DNA from: Paractinoplanes rishiriensis
GTDB lineage: Bacteria; Actinomycetota; Actinomycetes; Mycobacteriales; Micromonosporaceae
Assembly (NCBI RefSeq): GCF_016862375.1
Contig: NZ_BOMV01000092.1
Location: 1 to 64,000, forward strand
DNA length: 64,000 nucleotides
Direction of reading: 5' to 3'
Shown here in pieces: positions 26,057 to 34,568 of the stretch (position 1 is its first letter; each line of letters starts with the position of its first letter). A model generated the notes under the pieces. That model did no database searches. It was not told the origin of the DNA and saw only the letters and a list, made by a program, of their open reading frames with translations. Position numbers and translations under genes: made by a program.

Positions 26057-27859
26057 TCAGGTGTCCTTCCGCCAGCGGCGCCGCAGCGCGTACGCGGCTG
26101 CCTTGGGCTGGCGGTCGCGGGTGAAGACGCCCTTCTTGTTGCCGCCGACCCGCATCACGCCGGAGGTGGTGGCGAAGTCGGCGAAGTTCCACACCTGCTC
26201 GCCCACGACCGCGTCGATGCGGTCGAAGACCCGGTGGTTCATGTCGAGGTAGTCCACCTGGTACTCCTCGGACCACGGCTGGGTGGCGACCGAGTGCAGA
26301 CCAGGGTACGTGTCGGCGCCGTACTCGGTGATGATGATGGGCTTGTTCTCGCCGGCCCATCCGCGTAGCTCCTGCTCCCAGGCCAGCTCGGCGGCGTCCA
26401 GGTCACCGGTGTGGGTGTACCAGCCGTAGTAGCGGTTGAGCATCAGCACGTCGGCGAACTGCGACACCCGGCATTTCCCGTACGGCGCGAGCATGACGTT
26501 GACAAAGCCGACCGGCCGCGTCGGGTCGAGCTCGCGGGTGAGCGCGAACAGCGGCCGGAAGTAATCCTCCGCGCCTTCGGTGTCGCTCTCCGGCTCGTTG
26601 GCGATCGACCACAGCACAACGCTGGGGTGGTTCTTGTCCCGGGCGACCAGTTCCCGGATTGCCTGCGCGTGAACCTCCCGGCTGGTGTCGTTGATGGTCT
26701 CCGGGCTGAACGTGGTGTAGCCCTGGGAGCCGAAGATCCCGCCGCCGAGGCCCATGTTGAGACCGACGGCCGCGGTCTCGTCGATGATCACGATGCCGCG
26801 GCGGTCGGCGTAGTCGAGCACCTCTTCCGAGTACGGGTAGTGCGAGGTGCGGAAGGAGTTTGCGCCGATCCAGTCCAGCAGCGCGAAGTCGTGCACCATG
26901 AACGCGTCGTTGTGGCCCTTGCCGATGACGGCGAGATCCTCATGCTTGCCGAATCCGGTGAAGTGGAACGGCTCGTCATTGATCAGGAAGCGGTTGCCGG
27001 CCACCCGCACGGTACGCACGCCAACGCTCTGGTGATAGCTGTCCACCAGCGCGCCGTCGCCGTCGGTGAGCTGCACCTCGAGGTCGTAGAGATAGCCGTC
27101 GCCGGGCGCCCACCGGTGGACGTTCTCCACCGTCAGCGTGCCCGCCGCCCCGGCGGCCTCGGCGACCGGCCGGCCGGACGCGTCGCGCAGCACCACGCGT
27201 GTGCCGGCCGCACCGACGCCCTCGGTGGTGTACTCGACGGTGCCGGTAGCGCCGTCGAGGCCGGTCACCACGGTGACGTCGGTCAGATGGACCGGGTCGG
27301 TCTGGTATAGCCAGACCGACCGGTGGATGCCGGCGTAGTTGAAGAAGTCGTGCCAGTAGCGCTGGCGCGGCCCGGCCGGAGTGTTCTCGATGACGCCGGG
27401 CGGGATCGACTGGAAACTGAGCGTGTTGTTGACCAGCACGGTGACGCGGACCGGCTCCCCGGCGCGGACGTGTTCGGTGATCTCCGTCGCGAACGGCGTG
27501 TACCCGCCCTCATGGGAGAGGACCTCGGTGTCACCGACCCACACCGTGGCCCGGTGGGTGGCGGATTCGAAGTGAAGCACGATCCGGCGGCCGTCCCAGC
27601 CGCGGGGCACCCGCACGGTGCTCTGATACCACACGTCACCGATGTAGTCGCGTACGGCAGTGTCGGCCGCAAGGTCGTTGAAGCTGGCCGGAACCGCCAT
27701 CTCGCGGGCATGGGGCAGCGGACCGGAGAACCACCGCGCGGCGCGGCCTTCGCCGGCCGGGTCGAGGGAGAACTGCCAGAGTCCGTCGAGCCGCTTGCGC
27801 TCCCGGGTGGCGGTGTCTTGAGGTCGAAGCACGCCAAGCCTCCAAGGTTGTCGTCTCAT
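26057..27859 (-). CDS. uidA: Beta-glucuronidase (GH2)
   Basis: A 600-residue GH2 enzyme with sugar-binding jelly-roll (about 1-180), Ig-like domain (about 185-280) and TIM barrel. The acid/base is Glu422 (IANEPES) and the nucleophile Glu512 (ITEYGAD). Asn574 and Lys576 in NKKG are the residues that hold the uronic acid carboxylate in glucuronidases, separating it from beta-galactosidases. No signal peptide, so it acts in the cytoplasm after uptake by the adjacent GPH transporter. ATG 27859 has GGGAG at good spacing; an in-frame ATG 15 bp upstream has a weaker site. It releases D-glucuronate, the substrate of UxaC. Confidence 0.92.
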   Translation of the reverse strand: MRRQPWRLGVLRPQDTATRERKRLDGLWQFSLDPAGEGRAARWFSGPLPHAREMAVPASFNDLAADTAVRDYIGDVWYQSTVRVPRGWDGRRIVLHFESATHRATVWVGDTEVLSHEGGYTPFATEITEHVRAGEPVRVTVLVNNTLSFQSIPPGVIENTPAGPRQRYWHDFFNYAGIHRSVWLYQTDPVHLTDVTVVTGLDGATGTVEYTTEGVGAAGTRVVLRDASGRPVAEAAGAAGTLTVENVHRWAPGDGYLYDLEVQLTDGDGALVDSYHQSVGVRTVRVAGNRFLINDEPFHFTGFGKHEDLAVIGKGHNDAFMVHDFALLDWIGANSFRTSHYPYSEEVLDYADRRGIVIIDETAAVGLNMGLGGGIFGSQGYTTFSPETINDTSREVHAQAIRELVARDKNHPSVVLWSIANEPESDTEGAEDYFRPLFALTRELDPTRPVGFVNVMLAPYGKCRVSQFADVLMLNRYYGWYTHTGDLDAAELAWEQELRGWAGENKPIIITEYGADTYPGLHSVATQPWSEEYQVDYLDMNHRVFDRIDAVVGEQVWNFADFATTSGVMRVGGNKKGVFTRDRQPKAAAYALRRRWRKDT

Positions 27860-28002
27860 CGCCGCTCCCACCATTGGGCGCGCTCCAGGGCATCGAGGTC
27901 AACAAATTGCCCTTGCCTGGAAACGGCCGAGCCGCTTGCCGCCGCTCGGGGCGCAGCGGAAGATGGGATGGTCGAGTGGCGCGCCGGAGGAGGTCGTCTG
28001 CG

Positions 28003-28635
28003 ATGTCGGTGTCCCCGTCCGACCATCCGATCAGGCCGGTTGTCACCATCTTCGAGTCCTACGGTTCCGGCGCGGATCTGGTCGGTTCGCGGGTGGCCGA
28101 CACGCTCGGGGTGGCGTTCCACCCCCAGGCATTCTCCTCCGAACAGATCGAGGAGTCCCCGGAGCAGCGCGACGACGAGGGCCTGCTGGCCCGGGTCTTC
28201 GCCGCGATGGGTGATTCGTACGCCGCCCTTGATGGACCGGCCGTGGCGATGGTTCAGCGGGACGACCACGAGCTGGTGCTGCGCAACACCCGCTGGGTCA
28301 CGGATGCTGCCGGCGCGGGCGCGGTGATCGTCGGTCGCAACGGAGCGCTCATCCTGGCCACCTGGCCGGGGGCTCTGCATGTGCGCCTCGACGCTGCGGT
28401 GCCGTGGCGGGTCGAGCAGGCCGCACGGACCAACGGCATCACCATGGACCGGGCGGCCAAGCGGCAGCGGCGCGAGGACGACCTGCGGGCAGACATGTCG
28501 ATCCGCCTGTACGGCTGGGACCCGCGCGAGCCGACCGGGTACGACTTGGTGCTGAACCCCGGCTCGCTGAGCCTGGACGCCTGCGTGGACGTCATCGTCC
28601 ACGCCAGCCGGGTGAAGGCCGCGTCAGCCGCCTGA
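28003..28635 (+). CDS. Cytidylate-kinase-like family protein
   Basis: A 210-residue protein of the cytidylate-kinase-like (P-loop) family. The N-terminal loop reads FESYGSGADLVGSRVADTLG, where the usual YGSGG..IG pattern is altered, so nucleotide binding is uncertain. The later VIVGRNGALILATWPGALHVRL and KRQRREDDLRADMSIRLYG segments match the family. Members occur in many actinobacteria without known function. It is divergent from uidA; a paralogue (54507-55178) lies beside the second uronate locus. GGAGGAGG lies about 10 bases before ATG 28003. Confidence 0.75.
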   Translation: MSVSPSDHPIRPVVTIFESYGSGADLVGSRVADTLGVAFHPQAFSSEQIEESPEQRDDEGLLARVFAAMGDSYAALDGPAVAMVQRDDHELVLRNTRWVTDAAGAGAVIVGRNGALILATWPGALHVRLDAAVPWRVEQAARTNGITMDRAAKRQRREDDLRADMSIRLYGWDPREPTGYDLVLNPGSLSLDACVDVIVHASRVKAASAA

Positions 28636-28854
28636 CCTCCCGGCATCAGGCTAAATCAGCGCAGCGCGGTGGCGACGTAGGCGGCGCCGGAAGCGGTTCG
28701 CGGAATGGGTCATTACTCAGCGCTGCCGTTGTCCGTCTGTCTTGGGCGGGGCCTGGGGCGGTGCGGGGTGGCGCGTCGGTGAGTTCGGGATGCGAAGCGC
28801 CGCCGCCGACCAGCAGCAGGTCGCGTGCCATCGCCGGGAAGGCGGCGTCGCCGA

Positions 28855-29352
28855 TCACGCCGGAACTCCGCTGCCGGTGGGCCGACGGAGGGTGTTCCTC
28901 TGCGGCACGTCGGCCAGCTCGTCGAGGAGCCGCTGCATCAGGGTGGCGAGGGTGCGCCGGTCGTCGGCGGGCCAGCCGTCGAGGGCGTGTTCGAAGAGGC
29001 GCACCCCGCTGCGGTCGATCTCTCGCAGCCTCTGCCGGCCGCCGTCGGTCACGGTGAGCAGCGCGGCGCGTTTGTCGCCCGGGTCGCCCTGTCGCGCGAT
29101 GAGGCCGCGTTCTTCGAGGCGTCGCACCTGCGGCGTGACCGTCGATTTGTCGACGCCTTGCCAGGCGGCTAGATCGGAGGCGCGGACGGGGCCTTGTTCG
29201 GTGATCGATCGCAGCAGGGTGATGTCGTTCGGCGTCAGCGCCTGTGCCGCCGCGCCGAGGAGCGATCGGCGTACGTCGCCGCGGTGTGCCCATCGCAGCA
29301 GGCTGGTGAACGCCTCCTGAACCTGTCTGGCCGAGTCGTCGTCATCACGCAT
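28855..29352 (-). CDS. MarR-family transcriptional regulator
   Basis: A 165-residue winged-helix regulator. The recognition part is at about residues 52-80 (RASDLAAWQGVDKSTVTPQ) and the wing at about 80-100 (ERGLIARQGDPGDKRAALLTV); flanking helices form the dimer interface. MarR proteins are usually repressors that release DNA when a ligand or oxidant binds. The start is ATG 29352; the frame is open further upstream but crosses the operator-like repeats. It is divergent from the gene at 29443 and the Mrp operon, with two inverted repeats in between. Confidence 0.87.
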   Translation of the reverse strand: MRDDDDSARQVQEAFTSLLRWAHRGDVRRSLLGAAAQALTPNDITLLRSITEQGPVRASDLAAWQGVDKSTVTPQVRRLEERGLIARQGDPGDKRAALLTVTDGGRQRLREIDRSGVRLFEHALDGWPADDRRTLATLMQRLLDELADVPQRNTLRRPTGSGVPA

Positions 29353-29376
29353 GTGACGCAATCTACACCGATAGAT

Positions 29377-29394
29377 GGTTGGCGCAAACCAACC
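29377..29394. promoter_or_regulatory. Inverted repeat 1, candidate MarR operator
   Basis: Perfect inverted repeat GGTTGG-CGCAAA-CCAACC, 25 bases upstream of the marR start. Size and place fit an autoregulatory MarR operator. Confidence 0.6.
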
Positions 29395-29405
29395 TCCCTG
29401 ATATG

Positions 29406-29421
29406 GTTTGGTTATACAAAC
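29406..29421. promoter_or_regulatory. Inverted repeat 2, candidate MarR operator over the -10 region
   Basis: Perfect inverted repeat GTTTG-GTTATA-CAAAC. Its centre (TTATAC) looks like a -10 box for the plus strand, followed by an AGGAGG ribosome site at 29426-29431. Binding here would block transcription toward the Mrp operon. Confidence 0.6.
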
Positions 29422-29442
29422 TATTAGGAGGTGTGCAGGGCT

Positions 29443-30108
29443 ATGGTCACCAAGGTGCCCGGCGGAGTGCGTAGCGGCGACCATGCGGGTCCTGTGACCG
29501 CGGGCGGGGCCACTCTGGTCGGCACTGGGTTGGGCGCGTGGCTGGGCATGCTCACCGGGCTGCTGCCGGGTCTTCTCCTGCACAGCCCGGCATGGGCTGC
29601 CATGGTGGTGGGCGGTTTGCTGATCGGGGCGGCCGCCGGTGCCGTCCTAGGGTTCATCACCTATTGGGCGACCGACGGGCGCCAGGCGCAGCGGTCCGTG
29701 TCGGGGTCGGCCGTGCCCACGCGGCAGGGACGCGTTGGGGGTGGGGTTGTCCTTCGGGAACGGAGGGTACGTCAGGCCAACGGGAGGCAGAGGGGGATCG
29801 CGCGTGCTGATACTGCTGATCGCTCACCTGGCTGCCGCGTTGGTGGCGCCGGGCATCGTGCGCAGCATGGGACTGCGGGCGTTCTACCTGCTCGCGGCGG
29901 TGCCAGCCGCGGGGCTGGGGTGGGCCCTCACGCACACCGCTGCGATGCGCGACGGCCGCGCGGTCGCCGAGGTGTACCCGTGGGCCGGGCAGCTCGGAGC
30001 GGATGTTGCCCTGCGGATGACGTCGCTGTCCTGGCTGATGGTGCTGCTCGTCGGCGGCGTGGGCGCGCTAGCACTGGTCTACTGTGGGCGGTACTTCCCG
30101 GCCGGTGA
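29443..30108 (+). CDS. Small glycine-rich membrane protein, 3' part probably frameshifted
   Basis: The first roughly 90 residues hold two hydrophobic glycine-zipper segments (about 26-46 and 50-72; GLLIGAAAGAVLGFITYWAT) followed by GRQAQRSVSGSA, which recalls the C-terminal half of YflT/general-stress-17M-like proteins. Beyond residue about 95 the frame is Arg/Gly-rich and overlaps mrpA by about 300 bases, so it looks like translation of the wrong frame. Either the true 3' end was lost by a frameshift near 29690-29800 or the long overlap is real. AGGAGG precedes ATG 29443 by 11 bases. First gene downstream of the MarR repeats. Confidence 0.4.
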   Translation: MVTKVPGGVRSGDHAGPVTAGGATLVGTGLGAWLGMLTGLLPGLLLHSPAWAAMVVGGLLIGAAAGAVLGFITYWATDGRQAQRSVSGSAVPTRQGRVGGGVVLRERRVRQANGRQRGIARADTADRSPGCRVGGAGHRAQHGTAGVLPARGGASRGAGVGPHAHRCDARRPRGRRGVPVGRAARSGCCPADDVAVLADGAARRRRGRASTGLLWAVLPGR

Positions 30109-32632
30109 GCCCGGACTGGGCCGGTTCGCCGGGGTCTTCGTCGGGTTCGCCGGTGCGATGCTGGGCCTAGTCATCGCCGACAACCTCATCGTCCTGTACG
30201 TGTTCTGGGAACTGACCACCGTCTTCTCGTACCTGCTGATCGGCCACGATCCGACCAGCCGGGCCGGCCGGCGCGCCGCCCTGCAAGCGCTGATCGTCAC
30301 CACGCTGGGTGGCCTGGCGATGCTGGTGGGCATCATCATGCTGGGTGAGCATGCCGACGGCTACCGCTGGTCGCAGGTGGCGGTGACTCTTCCGGACGGC
30401 GGCTACCTGGCCGCCGCCGTGGTCCTGCTGCTGCTCGGTGCTTTGTCCAAGTCGGCGATCTTCCCGTTCAGTTTCTGGTTGCCGCGGGCGATGGCCGCCC
30501 CGACGCCGGTCAGCGCCTACCTGCACGCGGCGGCGATGGTCAAGGCCGGGGTGTTCCTGATCGGATTGCTGAGCCCGGTGCTCGCCGGCGCCGTGCCGTG
30601 GCGTCCGGTCGTGCTGGGCGCCGGCATCGTGACGATGCTGTTCGGCGGATGGACGGCGTTGCGGCAGGATGACCTGAAGCTGCTGCTGGCGTACGGCACG
30701 GTTAGCCAACTGGGCCTGCTGGCCGTCGCGCTCGGGGCGGGGTTCCGAGATGCGGCGCTGGCCGGCGCGATGATGCTGCTGGCCCACGCGATGTTCAAAG
30801 CGGCGCTGTTCTTCGTGGTGGGCGTCGTCGACCATGCCACCGGCACTCGCGACCTGCGCCACCTCTCTGGTCTGCGGCATGCGGCGCCGGCGTTGTGGGT
30901 GGTGGCCGTGCTCGCCGCGATCTCGATGGCGGGCGTGCCGCCGATGGCCGGGTTCGTCGGCAAGGAGGCGATCTTCGATGCCTTCCTCGGCGGCGACTGG
31001 TGGCAGTGGACGGTGCTGGCCGGCGTCGTGTCCGGGTCGGTGCTGACCGTCGCGTACACCTTGCGTTTCCTGTGGGGAGCCTTCGCCGACAAGCCCGGGG
31101 TCGCGCCGCGTGCGGTCCGCCGGGTGCCGTGGTCGCTGCTCGCCCCGGCGGCGGTGCTCGCTGTGGCCGGTCTTGCCGCCGGGCTGTCCGCGTCGGCGCT
31201 CGACGGTCTGCTGGCCGGGTATGCCGACACCTATCCGGACGCCGGGCGCTACCACCTCGCCCTCTGGCACGGTGCTACGCCCGCGTTGGCGCTGTCGGCG
31301 CTGGCGCTGGCCGGCGGCACCGCGGTGTTCGCGGTGACGATGCGGACGCGGTGGTGGCGAGGGGTGCGGCTGCCGCTGGACGGGGCGGCGGTCTACGAAC
31401 GGGCGACCGGGGGGCTGGGCCGGCTGGCGGTCGAGGTCACCGGCGCCACCCAGCGGGGTTCGCTGCCGATCTACCTGGGCACCATCCTGACCGTGCTGGT
31501 GCTGCTGGGCGGCACCGCTCTGCTGGCCGGGCGGCCGGTTCCGGGCGGTTTCCGCCCGTGGGACAACCCGTTGCAGCTCGTGCCCGCCGTCGCGCTGGTC
31601 ATCGCCGCGGTGTTCGCGGTGCGCGCCAACCGCCGCCTAGCCGCGGTAGTGCTGGTCGGCGTGACCGGGTACGCGACGGCGATGCTCTTCGTGCTGCACG
31701 GCGCTCCGGACCTGGCGCTGACGCAGTTCCTGGTGGAGACGTGCACGATGGTGATGTTCGTGCTGGTGCTGCGGCGGCTGCCGGGGCACTTCTCGGTGCG
31801 GCCGCTGGTGGCCAGCCGGTGGCTGCAGGTCGGCATCGGGGTCGCGGTCGGCGCGGTGATCTCCGGTTTGGCGTACGTGGCAACAGCCGGCCGCCAGGCC
31901 GTCTCGATCTCCACCGCCTTCGCCGAACCCGCCGTGTCCTACGGCGGCGGCCGCAACATCGTCAACGTGACACTGGTCGACATCCGCGCCTGGGACACGA
32001 TGGGTGAGATCTCCGTGCTGCTGGTGGCCGCCACCGGTGTCGCCAGCCTCGTCTTCGGCGGGTCCCGGCGCCTGCGGCGCGGCGTGCGGCGCCCGCCGTT
32101 GCCGACGCCGCCGCGGGGCCAGGTGTGGCTGATGGCCGGGCATACGCTGGACGCCGGGCTGCGTTCGCCGATCCTCGAGGTGGTCACCCGCCTGGTGTTT
32201 CACACGATCGTGCTGTTCTCGGTCTACCTGTTGTTCGCCGGTCACAACGCGCCCGGCGGCGGTTTCGCCGGCGGTCTGGTCGTCGGGTTGGCGCTGGTGT
32301 TGCGGTATCTGGCCGGCGGCCGGCACGAGCTGGATGTGGCGGCGCCGGTCGATGCCGGCGTGATCATGGGCGCCGGCCTGTTCATCGCGCTGGGCACCGG
32401 CCTGACCGCCCTGGTCGCCGGCGGCGAGGTGCTGCAGAGTGCCCTGCTGGACTGGCACCTTCCGGTGCTCGGTCACGTCCATTTCGTCACGTCGATGGTC
32501 TTCGACGTCGGTGTGTACCTCGTGGTCATCGGGGTGGTGCTGAACATCCTGCGCAGCCTGGGCGCCGAGGTCGACCGCCACGAGCAGAGCGAACGCGCCG
32601 AGGCGATAGCCCGCGAGGAGGAACTGGTGTGA
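29804..32632 (+). CDS. mrpA: Mrp Na+/H+ antiporter subunit A with fused B domain
   Basis: A 942-residue membrane protein. The N-terminal two thirds are the NuoL-like proton-translocating part (VLYVFWELTTVFSYLLIGHD, KSAIFPFSFWLPRAMAAPTP, AGVPPMAGFVGKEAIFDA). The C-terminal part carries the MrpA tail and then an MnhB-like domain (about 770-930, VFHTIVLFSVYLLFAGHNAP then GGGFAGGLVVGLALVLRYLA), so subunits A and B are one polypeptide and no separate mrpB exists. The complex exchanges Na+ for H+ in alkaline or salt stress. GTG 29804 begins at the first helix, after GGAGGCAGAGGGGG. Its stop overlaps mrpC (GTGA). Confidence 0.9.
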   Translation: MLILLIAHLAAALVAPGIVRSMGLRAFYLLAAVPAAGLGWALTHTAAMRDGRAVAEVYPWAGQLGADVALRMTSLSWLMVLLVGGVGALALVYCGRYFPAGEPGLGRFAGVFVGFAGAMLGLVIADNLIVLYVFWELTTVFSYLLIGHDPTSRAGRRAALQALIVTTLGGLAMLVGIIMLGEHADGYRWSQVAVTLPDGGYLAAAVVLLLLGALSKSAIFPFSFWLPRAMAAPTPVSAYLHAAAMVKAGVFLIGLLSPVLAGAVPWRPVVLGAGIVTMLFGGWTALRQDDLKLLLAYGTVSQLGLLAVALGAGFRDAALAGAMMLLAHAMFKAALFFVVGVVDHATGTRDLRHLSGLRHAAPALWVVAVLAAISMAGVPPMAGFVGKEAIFDAFLGGDWWQWTVLAGVVSGSVLTVAYTLRFLWGAFADKPGVAPRAVRRVPWSLLAPAAVLAVAGLAAGLSASALDGLLAGYADTYPDAGRYHLALWHGATPALALSALALAGGTAVFAVTMRTRWWRGVRLPLDGAAVYERATGGLGRLAVEVTGATQRGSLPIYLGTILTVLVLLGGTALLAGRPVPGGFRPWDNPLQLVPAVALVIAAVFAVRANRRLAAVVLVGVTGYATAMLFVLHGAPDLALTQFLVETCTMVMFVLVLRRLPGHFSVRPLVASRWLQVGIGVAVGAVISGLAYVATAGRQAVSISTAFAEPAVSYGGGRNIVNVTLVDIRAWDTMGEISVLLVAATGVASLVFGGSRRLRRGVRRPPLPTPPRGQVWLMAGHTLDAGLRSPILEVVTRLVFHTIVLFSVYLLFAGHNAPGGGFAGGLVVGLALVLRYLAGGRHELDVAAPVDAGVIMGAGLFIALGTGLTALVAGGEVLQSALLDWHLPVLGHVHFVTSMVFDVGVYLVVIGVVLNILRSLGAEVDRHEQSERAEAIAREEELV

Positions 32633-33051
32633 GCCCGAACCTGCTGCTCGTGATCATCGTCGGCGTGCTGTTCGCCGCCGGCGTCACACTGCTGCTGGAA
32701 CGCAACCTGACCCGGGTGATCCTCGGCATAACCCTGATGGGCAACGGGGTGAACCTGCTGATCCTGCTCGGTGGCACGTACGGCGGACCGCCGATCGTGG
32801 GCCTCACCGCGGAACCGGCGATGAGCGATCCGCTGACCCAGGCCATGATCCTGACGGCCATTGTGATCACTCTCGGGATGACCGCGTTCCTGCTGGCGAT
32901 GGCGTACCGCAGCTGGTTGCTCACCGGTCATGACGACGTGCAGGACGACGTCGAGGACCGGCGGATCATGCGGCGGGCGGAACGGGACCAGGGCCTCGAG
33001 GACGAGGACGCGCCGGAACCCGAGGCCGCGACGCAAGGGGAGCCGCGATGA
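32629..33051 (+). CDS. mrpC: Mrp antiporter subunit C (NuoK-like)
   Basis: A 140-residue NuoK-like protein with three membrane helices (about 4-22, 28-48, 70-92). The segment GITLMGNGVNLLILLGG is typical of MrpC/MnhC. The last 40 residues are highly acidic and soluble. The GTG start overlaps the mrpA stop and the mrpC stop overlaps mrpD by 4 bases. Confidence 0.92.
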   Translation: MSPNLLLVIIVGVLFAAGVTLLLERNLTRVILGITLMGNGVNLLILLGGTYGGPPIVGLTAEPAMSDPLTQAMILTAIVITLGMTAFLLAMAYRSWLLTGHDDVQDDVEDRRIMRRAERDQGLEDEDAPEPEAATQGEPR

Positions 33052-34568
33052 CATGGCTCGTTCCGCTGCCGGTGATCATGCCGTTGCTGGGTGCCGCCGT
33101 TGCGCTGCTGATCCGCCGGCGTCCGAATCTGCAACGGGTCGTGAGCCTGCTCGTGCTGACCTGCACTCTGGCGGTCGCGATCGCGCTGCTGGTGCTCGCG
33201 AGCACCGGTGCACCGCTGACGGTCGCCGTCGGCGGCTGGGCGGCGCCGCTGGGCATCGTGCTCGTCGCCGACCGGCTCGCGACCCTGATGCTCGTCGTCT
33301 CCGCGGCGGTGACGCTGTGCGTGCTGGTCTACTCGATCGGCCAGGGCTTGGCCGACGGCGACGGCGCTACCCCTGTGGCGGTTTACCACCCGGCGTACCT
33401 CATCCTCACGGCCGGCGTCACGAACGCCTTCCTGGCCGGCGACCTGTTCAACCTCTACGTCGGTTTCGAGATTCTGCTGGCCGCCAGCTACGTGCTCATC
33501 ACCCTGGGCGCTACGCGCAGCCGGATCCGCGACGGCACCACGTACGTGGTGGTCAGTCTGCTGTCGTCGATGGTCTTCCTGACCGCGATCGGCCTGATCT
33601 ACGCCGCGACCGGCACGCTGAACCTGGCTCAGCTCGCCGGCCGGCTCGACGCGCTGCCCGACGGCCTGCAACTGGGCCTGCAGAGCATGCTGCTGCTGGC
33701 GTTCGGCATCAAGGCCGCTGTCTTCCCTGTTTCAGCGTGGCTGCCCGACAGCTACCCGACCGCGATCGCGCCGGTCACGGCCGTCTTCGCCGGCCTGCTC
33801 ACCAAGGTCGGCGTGTACGCGATCATCCGTACCCAGACGCTGCTGTTCCCCGACGGCCCGGCCGCCGACCTCCTGCTGGTGGCCGCGTTGCTGACCATGA
33901 CCGTCGGGATCCTCGGCGCGATCGCCCAGTCGGATATCAAACGGCTGCTGTCGTTCACGCTGGTCAGCCACATCGGATACATGCTGTTCGGCATCGGGCT
34001 CGCCTCGGCCGCCGGGCTGTCCGGTGCGATCTTCTACGTCGTGCATCACATCGTCATCCAGACCACGCTGTTCCTCGCCGCCGGGCTGATCGAACGCCGC
34101 GGTGGCACCACGACACTGGACCGGCTGGGCGGACTCGCGCGGCTGGCGCCCGTTCTGGGCGTGTTGTTCTTCCTGCCCGCTCTGAACCTCGCCGGTATCC
34201 CGCCGTTCTCCGGCTTCCTCGGCAAGCTCGGGCTGCTGCAGGCCGGTGTCGCAGACGGCGGTGCCCTGGCCTGGGCGCTGGTCGCCGGCAGCGTGCTGAC
34301 CAGCCTGCTCACGTTGTACGCGATCGGCCGGGTCTGGAATCTGGCGTTCTGGAGTGCGCCGCATGCTGAGATGCCGGCGCTCGACGGCGCCACTCGCGGC
34401 CGGGCGCTGCCGCGGTTGATGGTCAGCTCCACGCTCGCGCTTGTCATTCTCAGCACCGGGCTCACCGTGATCTCCGGGCCCTTGTACGAACTCACCACCC
34501 GGGCCGCCGCGGAACTCCGTGACCGCGAACCGTACGTGCACGCCGTCTTCGGCGAGGAGCCGCCATGA
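33048..34568 (+). CDS. mrpD: Mrp antiporter subunit D (NuoN/M-like)
   Basis: A 506-residue protein with about 14 helices of the proton-pumping NuoM/N family. Seen are FNLYVGFEILLAASYVLI with the conserved Glu in helix 5, GIKAAVFPVSAWLPDSYPTA with the conserved Lys, TKVGVYAIIRTQTLLFP and NLAGIPPFSGFLGKLGLL. Coupled by 4-base overlaps with mrpC and mrpE. Confidence 0.93.
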   Translation: MTWLVPLPVIMPLLGAAVALLIRRRPNLQRVVSLLVLTCTLAVAIALLVLASTGAPLTVAVGGWAAPLGIVLVADRLATLMLVVSAAVTLCVLVYSIGQGLADGDGATPVAVYHPAYLILTAGVTNAFLAGDLFNLYVGFEILLAASYVLITLGATRSRIRDGTTYVVVSLLSSMVFLTAIGLIYAATGTLNLAQLAGRLDALPDGLQLGLQSMLLLAFGIKAAVFPVSAWLPDSYPTAIAPVTAVFAGLLTKVGVYAIIRTQTLLFPDGPAADLLLVAALLTMTVGILGAIAQSDIKRLLSFTLVSHIGYMLFGIGLASAAGLSGAIFYVVHHIVIQTTLFLAAGLIERRGGTTTLDRLGGLARLAPVLGVLFFLPALNLAGIPPFSGFLGKLGLLQAGVADGGALAWALVAGSVLTSLLTLYAIGRVWNLAFWSAPHAEMPALDGATRGRALPRLMVSSTLALVILSTGLTVISGPLYELTTRAAAELRDREPYVHAVFGEEPP

